Below are positions 49,867 through 63,499 of a stretch of DNA of 64,000 nucleotides, piece after piece. The stretch is from Antennarius striatus. Taxonomy: Eukaryota; Chordata; Actinopteri; Lophiiformes; Antennariidae. The notes beneath the pieces were generated by a model. That model did not search any database. It was not told where the DNA came from and was given only the letters and a program-made list of their open reading frames with translations. The stretch's first letter is position 1. Each line of letters starts with the position of its first letter. The DNA lies in contig NC_090779.1 in NCBI RefSeq assembly GCF_040054535.1, positions 24,481,501 to 24,545,500 of the forward strand, written 5' to 3'. The translations under genes were made by a program, and so were the position numbers.

Positions 49867-51613
49867 ATGGACCTCAGAGTCGACACTGGGATGCTCTCCG
49901 CCAACCCCAGTGTAAGTTACTACATCAGGAGACAAAGCTAAGGACGTTCATAGTCCAATTTATTTGATTGCTTTGAGATTAAATGAAAAAGTTTGATATA
50001 ACCAGTCACTTTGAACATAATGCAGGTTTGTTTTCAGAAAGAAGCATGGAAATACTACAGGACACATGTGTTAGTCTCCTGCTAATGTCTTTAGCTTAAG
50101 TCAGGTGTTTCTTTATTATTGTATACTGGAGGAAATGTCATCACATAGCTTCGATTTGTGTCATAATGTTCCCTCTTCTTTATTGTTTGGTGCTTGAATC
50201 AGAATCTTTATGTTGTAGGTAGAAGAACCTTTGTTGGAGCGGGAGCCGTCTCTGCCTGGTGGTCAATATCAGACGGAAAGTGGTGGAACCATCTTAGTCC
50301 AGCTGCTGGAGTTTAAAACCCATCTGCTGGAGGCTGTGGAGGAGCTGCATATCCGGAGGGTAGAGTAGAGAGTGATTCATTCATTTTCAGTCTGTGGCTT
50401 TTTGCTTTCATTCATTCATTTAAAAAAAAATCTCATAAACACAACCTCAACATTAAGTTAAACCCGTGGAATTATGTCCCGGTGTTTACAGCAGTTTTCA
50501 GACCCAGAGGAATTTGTCAAAAGATTTTCATGTCGTGCTTCATGAAGCTCCAGGAATCACAGTCAAGAGAGAAACTAAATTTAACACTAAAACTTTCACT
50601 CTCCTTCTCATCTTTGAACATTTCTGTTCGAATCTTGTCACTCATAAGCACAGGTGATTGTTGAAGAGCGAAGGCAATGACTCCTATGATCTTGTCAGCA
50701 GCAGCGAAATATTATGTGTTAAAATCAAGATTAAATCTCACTGTTTTCATTCTGTTAATCATCTTGTGACGCTAACATCTAACCAGCAGCTGCAGAGTTC
50801 TGATCCCGGATGACTCTGACTAGAGAGCACATCAGCATGGAGGTCACGCAAACCATTTGCAACCCCCCTACGACAAATAAGTAGAAAGCAAATCTGTTTG
50901 TAAAAAGAAGTAAAATATATAACGCTTCCTACCCTCCAGCAAAGGCTTTTAACCTGACAGCAGAGCCTGAGTGTGCTTAAAGGTTACGGGAGCAAGAATG
51001 GGATGTTGGTCGTTTGTTGCCATTTCGTTTTTATTGTTATAGTCGTGTTAACTGGGACACAAACATGTGATTGTATGTCAGCGTGATCCTCCTCGGGCGC
51101 TTCTGCTATCAATGCAGCTCGCTGCCGTTCCCGGGGCAGAGAGGTTGGGCAGATGTCACAACGGTGCCGTACATTCCTGAGCAGGTCAAATTCCAATGGC
51201 TTTGTTTTCTTTTTATTAAATCTGTGCAACCCACCGCTTTAGATCGCTATGAGTGTGGCACACTGGGCAAATATATATAGAAGATAATGTTAAAGGAGGC
51301 TGAATGTTTATCCAGTGATCTGAAAACTTTATTCATTGTCAGGTAGAGACACATCTTTGAAGTGAGATGTAAAATAAAACTGATTTATTATTGTAATGCA
51401 CAAAATAGAAAACTTTAGGATAAACTATGTCCAGAAACTAGTTATCTGCTTTAATGTCTAGTGAAAATCACCCCTTCAGAACAGCATATTTAATGTTCAC
51501 ATAATTTTTTTTTTTTATCCAAAAGGTTTTCAGTTTAATCAAAGTTAATCTGCTATTTTGATCTACATGAATGACCGGACTTGATAAAGCTTGCTTGTGT
51601 CTTTGTCGGGCCA

Positions 51614-51701
<88 letters not shown>

Positions 51702-54700
51702 ATTATTCCTTAGTGGAAAAATAACAGCTTTAACTCCTGTGCACTCCTTGATTTCAAAAGTGCAGCGCCACAGCAGTGGTAGCATAGTTTAATAGGAACT
51801 TATAAAATAAGGCTGGTGAGGCAGCCAGCTCCCACGTGCACATAAAAAAGTCCCGTGGATGTAGAGAGCAATTGACTTTTACCTGCCTTCTCCAGAGGAA
51901 GAGGGAGGATAGGGATGGCTTTCCACAAATATCACCTCCCCTCCAATGTTCCTCTTTCTTTGTGTGCATGAGCAAAAGATAAGGTGGAATGAATCAAGAG
52001 TGTTGTGCACTTGTGATCAACTCCAGGAGTAATTTGCCCGAAGGGTGAAAGCGATTTTCACTTTTTATCAGGCCACCATTCCAATTATGGCTCCATGTGA
52101 ACTGATTATCCTGTTAATTTAGCATTCCCAGCATGCCTTGTGTGTCTGATTGATCCTGACTCATTTTACACCACCGGTCTCAGCGTTTATGTAAATGACA
52201 CCTTTCCATGGTTCAGGATGCGGAGACGCGCTTTGAGGATCAGATCAGTAAACTGGTGCTGGAGAAGCAGGAGCTGGAGTGGGAGAAGGTACGACTGGGT
52301 TGAACTGGTTTTACATCAACTTCATGAACTTTGTTTTGGTTCTTGGGTTTGATTGGATGTTCTTCTGTCTGACAGGAATCCTTCCAAAATCAAATTGAAA
52401 TGGTGGCAAAGCAGCACAAAGAGTCAGACACCAATGTTAGGAAGCAGGTAATGAAGATCAGTCCGTCTGCGTTTCAGCGAGCGAAGCATGTCTGTGGACG
52501 TTCACAGCAGCCTGATTCCACTGAGCAGAAGGATCTGCTGTGGCTTCAGACCCTCATCTGGTGTGGATGTTCCCACACGACCCCATCAAATGAGAGCCAA
52601 GCTAGTGAATGTATTTGATTTAGAAAACCACAACACATAACTCTTATGTAGTGGAATGAAGTCGAACTCACAGCGCCCCCTACTGCCCACCAGTGGCTGT
52701 CAGGGTATTGTGACAGTTGAAATCCTGAGAGACTTTGAAAAACTTTTGTGCTTCAGTTTCAGGCCAGAATAAGAAGCATCGAGGAGGAGAAGGTATGATG
52801 ACCTCATTCTAAACACTAACGTTCATTCAGCCAGTGTTTTAGTGGGGCAGTAAATTCAGTCACAAGCCTGTCTGTGGAAGTGGATTCTCCTTTGGTTTGA
52901 TATTTATCTCTTTCTGACACAATAATAATGTAACATTGCAGGAAAAATTCCAGGTCAGTGCTGAGCTAAAGGACAAGGAGATAAACAACCTGAAAGAAGA
53001 GTTGAAGTCACTGCAGGTACTCTTTTTCTTTCTTTCTTTTTTATTTCTTTTCTTTCTTTGTTCCTTCCCTCCTTCCTCACTCCTTTTGTTTTTTCCTTCC
53101 TTCCTTCCTTCCTTCCTTCCCTCCTTCCTTCCTTCCTTCCTTCCTTCCTTCCTTCCTTCCTTCCTTCCTTCCTTCCTTCCTTCCTTCCTTCATTCCTTCC
53201 TCCCTCCCTCCCATCCTTCCTTCCTTCCTTCCTCCCTTCCTTCCTTCCTTCCTTCCTTCCTTCCTTCCTTCCTTCCTTCCTTCCTTCCTTCCTTCCTTCC
53301 TTCCTTCCTTCATTCCTTCCTTCCTTCCTTCCTTCCTGTCTCCCTCTCTCCCTTCCTTCCATCCATCCATCCTTCCTTCCTTCGCTCCTTTCTCCCTCCC
53401 TTCCTTCCTTCCTTCCTTCCCCCCTCCCTTCCTTCCTCCCTCCCTTCCTTCCTTCATTAACAGCCTATAGGAGGCTCGTTGGTCCAGAGACCCGGTCCAG
53501 GCGCTTGACGCCTCAGAGGTGATTTACATCCGTCCTCGCGCTCCGCTGCTCTTTAACGACGTGGCCGTTTTGCAGAGACAATAGAGACGGTTTTTGATAT
53601 TCTATCTGCTGCCGGTTCAGCTACAGCGAGGCGTAGCGGCCGTTTATTCTCAGGACACGGTCTGATGGACGCCTTTAATTTAAACATTTCCACATCAGTT
53701 GGGATAGTAGGGATTTAATTGCCTTTAAAAGCCGATCAACTCAATTTCTAATCAGACCTGTATTTGGTTCAGTTATGGTGTGATTGTTATTTTAACATGT
53801 CAGAGAGGTTTACTTCAAAACATGTTCCATGACACGTGATCATGAATCTGTTGAAGTGACATCATCACCTGAAAATGAATCATGATGTTGATGTTTTGGA
53901 GCTTTGAGTCATATCAGATGACCTTTTTCATCAAAATCTGTTTGTTGATCCAAAATCGTAGATGATCAAAAAGCTGCATGAACATTTTAAAGACCTCTCC
54001 TCCTTTCAACCTGCTTAGATCTGGAGAAAAAGGGCGGAGAATCTCTAAGTTTAGTTTTACTGCTGTTTTACAGTTGCTGAAGTACAACTTGGAGAAGAAA
54101 ACAAGTGAGCTGGTAAGAATGGATTTTCTACTTGTATGAACTGTTGACAGAAGGTGGGTGGGAGTGATCAAAATTAAAAGAGGAGAATGAGGGACCGGTG
54201 CTAAGGAGAGATGGGTTTGGAGGGAAGAGCTCATCAGGAGTAACGGATAGGGAGTGTGTGACACTTTGAACTGCCAGCACAGCAGAGAAAATATCTCTAT
54301 TAAAATATTTTATAACTGGGCCTCACTCTATTTAACCTTCTTCACTTAACAGCGTCTCAATGGAGTGAGAGGGAGTCAAAGCCGGCCGGTGTATTTGAAG
54401 AGAGGGATGAAAGGGAGTAGGAATGAGAGTGAAGGGAGTGAGTGGGATACCGAGAGAGAAGAAAAGAATCGGCTCGGCCGATGCACACCATCAAAGTATG
54501 ATGGCGGTCTGCTGACCGATAAAGTTCTCTGAGGCATACACTGGAATCATTCCTCCATCCCACAGCCTGCGACAGGCACTCGCCGCATCACGCCGTCATC
54601 AGCTCAGCCGTTTGACGGTCGTTTCCTGTCTGTGTCAGACAAATTAGACCCAACCAGCGGCCTGTTAGCTCAGCTTGATGAAAAGAGAACTTGTTCACGT

Positions 54701-57700
54701 GGCTTGATGACATGACAGAGTCACTACTGGTTATATAATTTGAAAACATGATGAAAAAGACAACATTTGCCTCATTTAAAACAGTTTCCAAATATTGGAT
54801 GAATGTTCCTGGGAATTCGACAGGAAATCTACTTCCTGGATTCAGCAAACAGGTAACCTCAGGTTGTCCCCTAATCGATTGCTTCAGGTTTTCCTCCCTC
54901 CCACTGAAATCTGTGGCAAATGGGTGTTTGTTAATGTGTTTTTCTATGAATGTAACGTGACCTGAAAATTTCAAATGCAGTTTTTCACGTTCACACCCAC
55001 CGTTAGTATAAATCCAGACACACTCCATCCCTCAGGGAAAAGGATTTCTGTGGTTTTGTAACAAAATACATGGAATACCTGAAGGGGTGGGATTAATATT
55101 TGACCTTCCTACTGGTTAGCCTGGTAGGATACATGAGCTTAGATTAGCTGAGGCCATTCTTTGCTTCTTGTTGATGGTTTGTCTGTTCTATGTGTCCACC
55201 ATAGGAACAGAAACTGGCGCTGCAGCTCAGGTCAAAGGACAGCCACTTAAATCAGCTGGGGGAGGTTGAGAAGCGTTTCAGCGCTTTGTCCCGGCAGTGC
55301 ACCGCAGTCAAGCAGGCCCACCAGGAGCTGGAGCAGAATGGTGAGGAATGGATGCAGGCCTAGAACATTCCACACAGATCAGCATCCGTACAGTATATTT
55401 ATCAGCGCGTGCTACTGAATGCTGCGGAGGGAGTTCACCCCGCTGCGTCGTGGAGGAAGGGGCCCTGGTTTGCACCACAGCAGCCTGAATCCTTCAGGGT
55501 ACGAACGTAACAAGGTGCTGGAAACAGTTCGCAGGGACGTTGCTCTGACTCGATGCAACTCCTTCACAATTTTCAGTGGCACATTAGATTCTGCAAACAT
55601 CCAGTTGCACTCAGTCTCTAAGATATGAGATGTTTGTGGTTGAGGTCTGGGTAATGAGCAGAGGTCACCGTCATGTCTCTGTAAATGCTCCTCCAGCAAA
55701 GTTTGGATAAGTGTAGATTGTGGCTATGAAGGGATCCCTCAGGTCAGCAGCAGTGATGTCAGAAAGTCGCCAGGCTTTATGGAAGCGACATCCTGATAGT
55801 TAAACACCAGCCGACCGCGTTCCCTCGACGCTGTTACCGCAGTACCGAGAGTTAAGAGCTGCTCGACGTTTTTTGAGATACCAGTCGTCGCTCTGTTCGT
55901 ATTTTTATTCAGTATGCAACAAAATCTGAGATTGGAAATTTTTCCACTGATTGGGGCTTTTTTACAAGACGGATTAAAACTATTTTATTTATTTTAAATG
56001 AGGAAATGTTGTTAGATTTATGAACTCAGTCGCGGGGGCGGCAGCGGCTCAGCAGTAGAGTAGACATCTTAAGACCAGACATCCTCGGAGTGTGAGCTGA
56101 TAGTGGGAGGTGTCCGCTCACCACCCGGCCACTGCCGAGGCGGCCTTGAGCAAGACGCCGTCCCCCCTACTAGCTGCTCATTTGGGGCGCACTCCAAAGT
56201 CGCGACCCGTCACTCTGCCTCCCCTGTACTACTGTACTAATTGCATGCCTACAGGCCCCTAGTGTGTTGTGTCTGTTTCAGGGGCCTGTACATAACATTT
56301 ATATCTATGTATTGATGTACATGAATGAATGAAAAGGTAATTTCCCTACTGAGGGATTGATATAGTGAATTTTTTAGTTATTTAATTTCGAGGTTCTACT
56401 GCACTTGGAAAGGAGAAAGATTTAATATGTTACTATTATGCTTTTGGTGTTTTACCATTTGTAATCGTTTCAGTGGATGAGGCCATGAAAATAAATAAGA
56501 AACTGACATCTGTCACCGAGAAACAAGAGGCAACAATGGTTTCACTGAAGAAGGTATGAAGAGAGGAGCTGTAACATGTTTAATGCATCTATCACACAAA
56601 ACCCATGAGGACATAGTGTGAAAGCAATAATATGAAAGGTATGAATGTATGGTGCTTTTGTCAGGAGTTGGAAGAAGTCAGTAACAAGCTGATAAAAGCC
56701 CAGATGGCGTCCGTCAGGCGGGAGACGAGCTGCAGTCCTGCAGGTCGAGAGCAGAGCCTTCAGCGGCTGCAGCACAAACTGAACACGGTAAATTAACGTG
56801 ACCCTCAGTCCTTACTGATCGCTGTCAGTTCTAATCAAAGCCTGCTGAGAGGTACATTAATGATGCACCGTTTTTCTTTTACACATTTAGGAAATGGAAA
56901 TCAACAAGAAACTCGAGAGGGAACATTCAGCTTTAAGAGAAGAAAAGCAGGCAAGAAAAAAAATACAGAATCAAGTGTCTTACCATCCAGTGACACAATT
57001 TTGTTTCATTTCACTCATTGCTGTCTCGCTCCTTCCTGCGTTTTTTTGTGTGCATTCAGGAGGTGATGCGCTGTTTGCAGCGCAGCCAGCAGCTGCTGTT
57101 GAGTCAGACCCAGACGGTCAGCAGACGGGAGCTGGAGATGCAGACGCAGCAAACGCAGTTCCTGGTCAGAGCACACACCACAGCCATCAGGGATTAGATC
57201 CCATTAGATCCCATCTGGGATACAGATCAGGAATTTTTCAGTTTCCGTTCTTCTATGATTACGGGGTGAATTTACACAAAGACAGAAATAAATGATGACG
57301 GTTGTTCCTTCTCATAAATGTGATGAATGTTGTGTTTTATATCACAACATATACATTAGTGAATGCGGTCCCCTCCGCAACCGACTGATAGTTAGTGTTT
57401 ATTCCCCATTTATGGCCGTACAGTTTATTATTCTCGTTCCTTCCCGCTGTGCCCCCTTCTCTCTTTTAATTCATGTTTTCATTAATTTATTAAAATCATT
57501 ATTGAAATGACACAAGCCAATTGATTTGTACCGGTGAAAAGCCCTCTCTCTCCCTGACCTGTTTAAGACCTTCTGTTCACGTTAAATAAACACATAAAAA
57601 TTTAGTATTGCATTAAAAAGCCGATGGGTGATTAATTTTATTGCAGGCCCTTAAGCAGGAACACGAGGTGATGCGAGAGAAAAGCAAGGCGGCGGAAGAT

Positions 57701-58003
57701 AAGCTGGCCAGACTGATGGAGAGCCACTCCACCTCCAGAACCAGCTGGGACAAAGAGGTAATGCGAGAGGGCGGGGCGATGGCGACAGACGCGTTCTTCA
57801 CATGCATCTCCATTGGCTCATCCTGCATTTTAAAAAAGAAATGCTTCGGTCTCTTTGCGTTTCAACAGAAGGCTACGCTTTTGGATCGCATCCGGAGCGA
57901 GCAGCGGGAGATGGAGGCTGTGAACGAGGCTTACGGCGAGCTTCAGCAGAAACACGCCGAACTGTCCTCGCAGGCCAAACTGCAGGCTCAGTTCATGTTT
58001 GAG
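49867..58003 (+). CDS. ccdc73: CCDC73 exons 2-15 (N-terminus and coiled coil)
   Basis: Coding exons: 49867-49911 (exon from 49822), 50219-50359, 52217-52288, 52376-52447, 52757-52792, 52942-53016, 54074-54112, 55205-55340, 56474-56553, 56665-56787, 56891-56950, 57060-57164, 57647-57757 and 57869-58003. Most have phase 0 borders and code for heptad-rich Glu/Lys/Gln/Leu helices. The exon ending at 56950 (REEKQ) is followed by GCAAGA rather than GT. Confidence 0.9.
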
Positions 58004-61000
58004 GTACAGACACAGAAACATGTACAGATGAAGGGTTCAAGGTGCAGGTGACTGTTTCAGTGACATTTGAGCTTTTGATCTCGTGGAGCTTCAGCTGTTC
58101 GTCATGAACATCAGAGGACGGCTCTAAAACTCTACTTCTCACATGATTTATGAGTTTCCTCTAAAGCTTCTGGTGTTAGTCGCCAATTTCAAGTCTTTAA
58201 TTCATTATGATGCGCGTTTTGTAATTTGTGGACACATATGACATAAATAAAAGGGTTGTATGATTTGGAGTGTGACTGACGAGTCACTGCTGTTATGACT
58301 CGCAGGTGAATTTTGAAGAAAATTGATGCGGTTTTTCTAATAAAAAAGAAAAATGAACAGCAGAAATAAAGCAACAGAAAATATAGAAGGAATCCAGAGA
58401 AATTTTGAGAATCAAGGAAAAGTTGTTCGGCTGACCATTGACTGACAGTTTGTGTGATCCGACTGCATGTCTCCACAGGGGAGAAGCAGCAGTCCGAACC
58501 ACGGCGTTTCTACTCAGGTCTTCCCCTCTTTGCTGGAGGAAGTCAGAGGAGAGGAAACTCTGAAGGAAACTTTCTCTGAACCGCCTGGCGTTGGCGGCCT
58601 GCAGCTCCTGGCCTCCACACAGACCAAAAAGTCAGACTGTCTTGAAGATGCAGGAGCTGTGACTCAGCTAGTTGCCATTGGAGCAGCTGGAGGTCAGCCA
58701 GCTTAGTATAAACAGTAGATAGACATATTTTATTACATGTTCTGTTCTGAGACTCTAGCTCAGAACACATAAAAGCACAATTCTAAATTCTACATATTTG
58801 ATCATGTGAATTGTTTTTTCAGGACGAGACAGCCCACGCCAAAATCAGCAGTCTGAGTTTAAGCCTGCCTTGAAGCCTTCAGAGCTGCAGACCTGTGAAC
58901 TCAGCACCAGCAGCATCTGTATTCTCTCTGACACAACAGGCTGTGGCAGCAGCGAGTCAGACAAACACATTAACCGCTGTAAAACAAGCGAGCGTGATCC
59001 CGATGGAGGTTCGCGTTTAACTGAAACGACTTCCTCCGTGTCTGACAATGGTTTATCGATTAGCAAAAGCAGCTACGCAAGCGACGCATCGGCTGCACCG
59101 AGCTCCAGCGAAGCAGCCTTGGACCTACAGAGCAAAGAAAATGGGGATGAAGGGATGAGTGAGGAAGAACAGGGTGTGAAGGAGGACATGAACCAATGTG
59201 AGAATGAGAAGAAGCAGTGGAAGAAAGAACAAATCCAGGGAGAAGATGTGGAAGAGGCAAGAGGAACTACCCAAGAAACAGACAAACAAGAAGATATCCA
59301 GAGGTCAGCTGAGGATGAAGGGGACACCAAACGTCTTGAAGAAGAAACAAAAGATAGAGCAGAAGCAGAGGAGAGGGGAAAACCAGAGCCTCACACGCCA
59401 GAAACTCAGATAGCATCCCAGACGACTGCTGATACGGCCGCAGCGAAGAGCGACACGCCACCGGTCATCGACTTCATGGAGAGTGTCTGTCAGAAAGACA
59501 GTGAGAAGGATGCTGATTCCAGCCGTCAGAACCACGGCTATGAGACTGGAACAGAAACACAAAGCATCTGTTCTGTCTGTGATGAAGCACACGATTGTCA
59601 CGATGAGGTCCAACACCGTCCAGAGTTTGAGTTGAAAATGGAAGAGAAGCAAGCCGACAAATCGGAGGTCGGCGAATGTTTGGTACCTGTGAACCATTCG
59701 GGTGGTTGTAAATCACAGGCTGCAGCGTTTCCGGCTCTGCCCGACGACGTTGTCAGTATCCAACAGTCAGAGTCAACTTCAACACAAACTCAACCCAGTA
59801 ACCCTGATATTACCAGCAACAGGAAACAAACAGATGAGTGCAGTTCACATCCAAGAGATGGAGAGTTGGTGGCAGCGATGGTTGAACCACAGGCGTTGCC
59901 CCCAGTTCAAGAGGTCTCAGAGCCGGAGTGTGGACAACTGAACTCCCTGGTGGCTGTAAATAATAAAAATGATTCTAGTGCAGAAGGACAGTCGAATGAA
60001 GCCACGTGTGAAGACGATGGCAGCCAGACTGTCCAGGAACCTGTGGAACAATCCAACCCAAACAAAACCGGCATTGATGTGGAGGCGGATGATGTAGACC
60101 TTGGATTTGAAGTAGAGACTGGAAGCCGTCAGGAGCAAAATGACAAAGTAGAAGATATAGTAGAAGCAAAGATGATTCAAGACGAGGCCGATTCTAAGCC
60201 GCCTGCTTACCCAGATCAAGAATATGTATTATCAGAGACCAGCAGTGGAAAAGGCGAGGCGGGGTCTCCAGCGGGGGAAACTCTGCTTGATGAATTGCGT
60301 CAGCCCAACGACAAGTCTTACAGGCCGTCGTTTGACTTTGGAACAAAGGTAAGCTTCTGTTTGACTTAACAAGGGTTGACTTAAGCTGTGAAAAAAATTA
60401 TAATTATCAAATTATTAAAAATATAAAGGCATAATTAATAGACCTCTTACTGACGTCAGATGCAGGGGAGTCGACCGTCTGGATGTGACCCCAGCTTGTG
60501 TGTCATGGTCTCCTGACTCAGGAGTTGAGCCTTGCTTTGCGTGACCCTCCTCATATGGAGCGTGCAAGAGCCCATAAAATATACAAACTATTAATTAAAA
60601 TGAAATATTTTCAGCTTTAATCCACTGCATTAACTACTGTTGAAAACAGTAATTACTAGAAACAGAAACCCTTCCTTTCCTTATGTAGGTTTCTGTAAAA
60701 GATTTTTTTGTTTTTGTTTTAAGGGATGCATGGCTGAGAAAAACACAAGTGGTCCCGGTGGATTTCTCGGGCCTCCTTCCAGAACCCTTCCTTTGTTTCT
60801 CAAAAGCAAAGGTGACACTGCTGGCTTAAGCTTAAACCAGCACTAATGATTACTACCATCCTCACTGCCATCCCACCTTATTTTTCCCAGCCCCCTTGGT
60901 GATTACCAGGGCTTCGGATCTGCTGAACGTCACCGGTGTCTCTGGGACTGCAGCTTCTTCAAGGACACACCAGCATGGAGAATGGAGGCTCATGGGAAAT

Positions 61001-63177
61001 GCGTGCAGAGACACAACGACCCGCTATGAAGTAAGAAGCTGCTGTGTTCTGACATACAAACACGACATTGAAGCTCCACATGTTATAAACTGACACAGGT
61101 AAACGGTACTGATGGCTTACCTGCCGTACAGCTCAGGTGGCGTGTCGGTGAGATCTCGCTTTAAAAGACACAACGGCATTCTGTATTTCAACTTGATGCT
61201 GAGCAGCAGGAAACGACCGCTGTGCGATGTTCATGAAGATTCACGTGAGCCGCCAGAGAGCGAGGAGGAACGACTCGTATAGAAAACATTTTCTCGATCA
61301 AATAAATCGGTTTGAGGTCGTTTATGTTCCACAGATTCTGAGCTTCATCACTTATAAAATGTGTGTGAGTGGGCCTCGGGGGGGGAAATCTGTGCTTGAG
61401 CTTAATGAATATGTCCGTTCTATCAAACTGACATGTCCTCATAAGAACGAGACATTCTAATGCTTTCTCAACATTCTTGCGGTCCAGGAAGCTCAAAATG
61501 TGAAAGCGAGCAAACATGAGGTTGAACCAACGCACTTAACAGAGCGTACAGAAAATCTGAGAGAGATTTCATGCATATAAAACTTTGACAAACGTTAAGT
61601 CGGGCGTCGAGTGATGGGATGTATGCACCCTAAACTCGTAGACGTCCTGCAGACAGCCAGACAGACAGAGAATGAATGACCTGTGGAAGAAAATGGACCT
61701 AATGATGTTCAGGTACCTTGCCTCTCTCACTCACTCAGTCTTTATCCATCTCCTCACTCTCTCACTTCATCATCCGTCTCTCACTCACTCACCTTCTCCG
61801 TCCTGTGGTTCTCCTCTTTTTCTCTCTTACACACTCTCATGCTCTCTTTTGTCACCATTACCACAAGCCGTCGCTCTGGCTTTTATAAAACCCAGGTGCT
61901 GGCAATTGAGCGAGATCGAGTCCAACGTGCCTGAAGTATGAGGAAAAACTTCTCTGATAGTTAAACAAATTGTACCGAGGTCCAAGACCCTCATTTTCTG
62001 CAGACTGTGAACACTGGGAACGTCACCCAGAGTTCAGTCTGGGCCCAACTGGTTTCTCTGGCCTGGATACTGTTACATGAAAACCGCTGCTGGTTATTGT
62101 CTGCCGTGCGTTTGTTTGTCGGTTAATGTTCCTTTTAGTAGAAAGCTTCCTTGGTCGGTGCTGAGGCGTGGGAAAAAATATGAATCCTTCAGCTGCTCCT
62201 TTACAGCCTGAATATAAGAGTTGAGTTCTACTGTTTGTGGGTGTTGGTGTCATTTATACGCAGGAGAGCAGAGCTCCTTTTCCTGCTTCCACATCTTCCA
62301 TCCCGTTCAGCGGACCGTCATGGCGGACCACTGCTGGGTAAGATGCACGAAGGGCACTCCCATGTTTTAAAATTTAAACGACAGCTTCCTTGACCTCTCA
62401 CGACACCAAAAAATACTTTTGTGTTTCTATGTGGAAAAAATGCCACCAGAATTCTCACCGTGAATTATTTTTGGTCATAATTTTAGCTTTTACTTTGAAT
62501 TTTATGTGGAAATTGTTGTCAGCTGCAAATACTGCAGCTCATCCTTGACCCTGACGTGGACACGTGTCCAGTTACCTGAAGAAATACACTCTGAACAAGA
62601 CTGTTTATGGTTTGCTTGAAGTAAACATCACAGCTACATCCACAGTTACATGCTACGAACCACTTAACTCCTTCACGGCCACATTTACTGGCTCATTAAC
62701 TTCACACATAAATTAATGATTAGTAGTTCTTTAAATGTTTGGGTTTTTCTTTAAAGCCCTTTTTTTCCACAGTTATTTTAAGGACACTCTGGATGATGTA
62801 AATGTCTATTTAATATTTTCGGACATATTGCGTGTCATGTCATCTTCAGATTTCCCTCTGCTGCATTTCATTGTGCAATTTTTGCTAGCATGTCCGGTAG
62901 TTTGGAAGAAACTTCCGTAGTATTTATTTGAATGAAATGCAGTTTAGAGGAAAAAACATTTGATGATCCAGGTTTGATATCCGTTTCTCCGTACGGCAGG
63001 TGTAGCGGAGCTCCGCCCCCGGCGGCAGGTTGGAGCTCGCAGTTGGATTGGGATCTGTCGTCGTCTCAAGAGAGGGAAGACCAACAGTCATCGTTCCGAT
63101 CGCAGATCTCCAAAATCGAACAGTTCCTCAACATGGAGCGGCTCCGCCTTCCAAAAAGACGAAGAACTGACGACTGA
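49867..63177 (+). CDS. ccdc73: Coiled-coil domain-containing protein 73 (20 coding exons)
   Basis: CCDC73 is a poorly characterised vertebrate protein (human 1079 aa, also listed as a sarcoma/testis antigen). The assembled fish protein is about 1149 aa. The N-terminal block LLEFKTHLLEAVEELHIRRDAETRFEDQI and QNQIEMVAKQHKE match the human protein. Residues about 40-410 form a long coiled coil, 482-1066 are acidic and low-complexity, and the tail is basic (LRLPKRRRTDD), a possible nuclear signal. The start is supported by an in-frame TGA at 49855-49857 upstream of the ATG. All 19 junctions close in phase. One intron (after 56950) uses a GC donor. Orientation relative to DEPDC7 matches human. Confidence 0.93.
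51614..51698. repeat. (CA)n microsatellite, about 85 bp
   Basis: About 41 CA units in a CCDC73 intron. Confidence 0.97.
53022..53458. repeat. (TTCC)n / polypyrimidine tract, about 437 bp
   Basis: The tract begins five bases after the donor of CCDC73 exon 7 (exon end 53016) and is nearly pure pyrimidine on the coding strand. Most of it is TTCC tetranucleotides with scattered CCC, ATTCC and ATCC interruptions. The FLPS-type and EGRK-type ORFs on both strands are its translations, not genes. Confidence 0.98.
56030..56378 (+). mobile_element. Degenerate tRNA-derived SINE in a CCDC73 intron
   Basis: The head GGCAGCGGCTCAGCAGTAGA looks like a tRNA A-box region. The body has CCTTGAGCAAGACGCCGTC, close to the CCTTGAGCAAGGCACC block common in fish SINEs. 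The tail has AATTTCCCTACTGAGGGATT, like the LINE-related 3' ends of those SINEs. The order is correct for a plus-strand copy. No intact B box was seen, so it is old and inactive. Confidence 0.65.
58479..60348 (+). CDS. ccdc73: CCDC73 exons 16-17 (large acidic exon)
   Basis: Exon 16 is 58479-58692 and exon 17 is 58823-60348 (508 codons). Exon 17 is rich in Glu, Asp, Gln, Ser and Thr with few hydrophobic residues and looks disordered. It corresponds to the one very large exon of mammalian CCDC73. It contains no domain I recognise. It ends GTK|GTAAGC. Confidence 0.92.
60724..63177 (+). CDS. ccdc73: CCDC73 exons 18-21 (C-terminus)
   Basis: Exons: 60724-60811, 60891-61030, 62264-62337 and 63000-63177 (TGA at the end). 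The last exon encodes SQISKIEQFLNMERLRLPKRRR, a short helix followed by a basic cluster. Exon 62264-62337 (PFPASTSSIPFSGPSWRTT) is short but joins its neighbours in frame with good splice sites; it is the least certain of the set. Confidence 0.8.
61700..61870. repeat. Pyrimidine-rich low-complexity tract
   Basis: Irregular CTCT, CTCA and TTCT repeats in the CCDC73 intron after exon 61030. Confidence 0.75.
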
Positions 63178-63465
63178 CGCTGCGTCTATAAGTAGTTTTC
63201 CAGTTAACTTACAAACTTTAGCTTTAATTTACGACGTTATGAGAGTTTAATGTGTGGAAAAGTAACAGGGATATCTCTGGAAACGACCGTTCATCTGTTC
63301 ATGCATGTTCTGCTCAGGGATGTTCGGCTCAGCAAACCCACAAACAGCCGTCTGCGATTTTATAGACAGAGATAAATTTACGGAAACAGCAAAACGACGG
63401 GCGTTAATTTTGGTTTACGGGAGTCGCGGATGCGTGTCAGGCGTGCCACAGCAACCTGCCAAACA

Positions 63466-63471
63466 AATAAA
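63466..63471 (+). terminator. ccdc73: Probable CCDC73 poly(A) signal
   Basis: AATAAA lies about 290 bp after the CCDC73 stop codon, the first canonical hexamer downstream. Confidence 0.55.
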
Positions 63472-63499
63472 CAGCAAAGGCCAAGCACCACGACTGGAT

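Noticed and set aside
52955..53522. Long ORFs of FLPS or EGRK repeats on both strands
   Set aside because: They are translations of the (TTCC)n tract in a CCDC73 intron.
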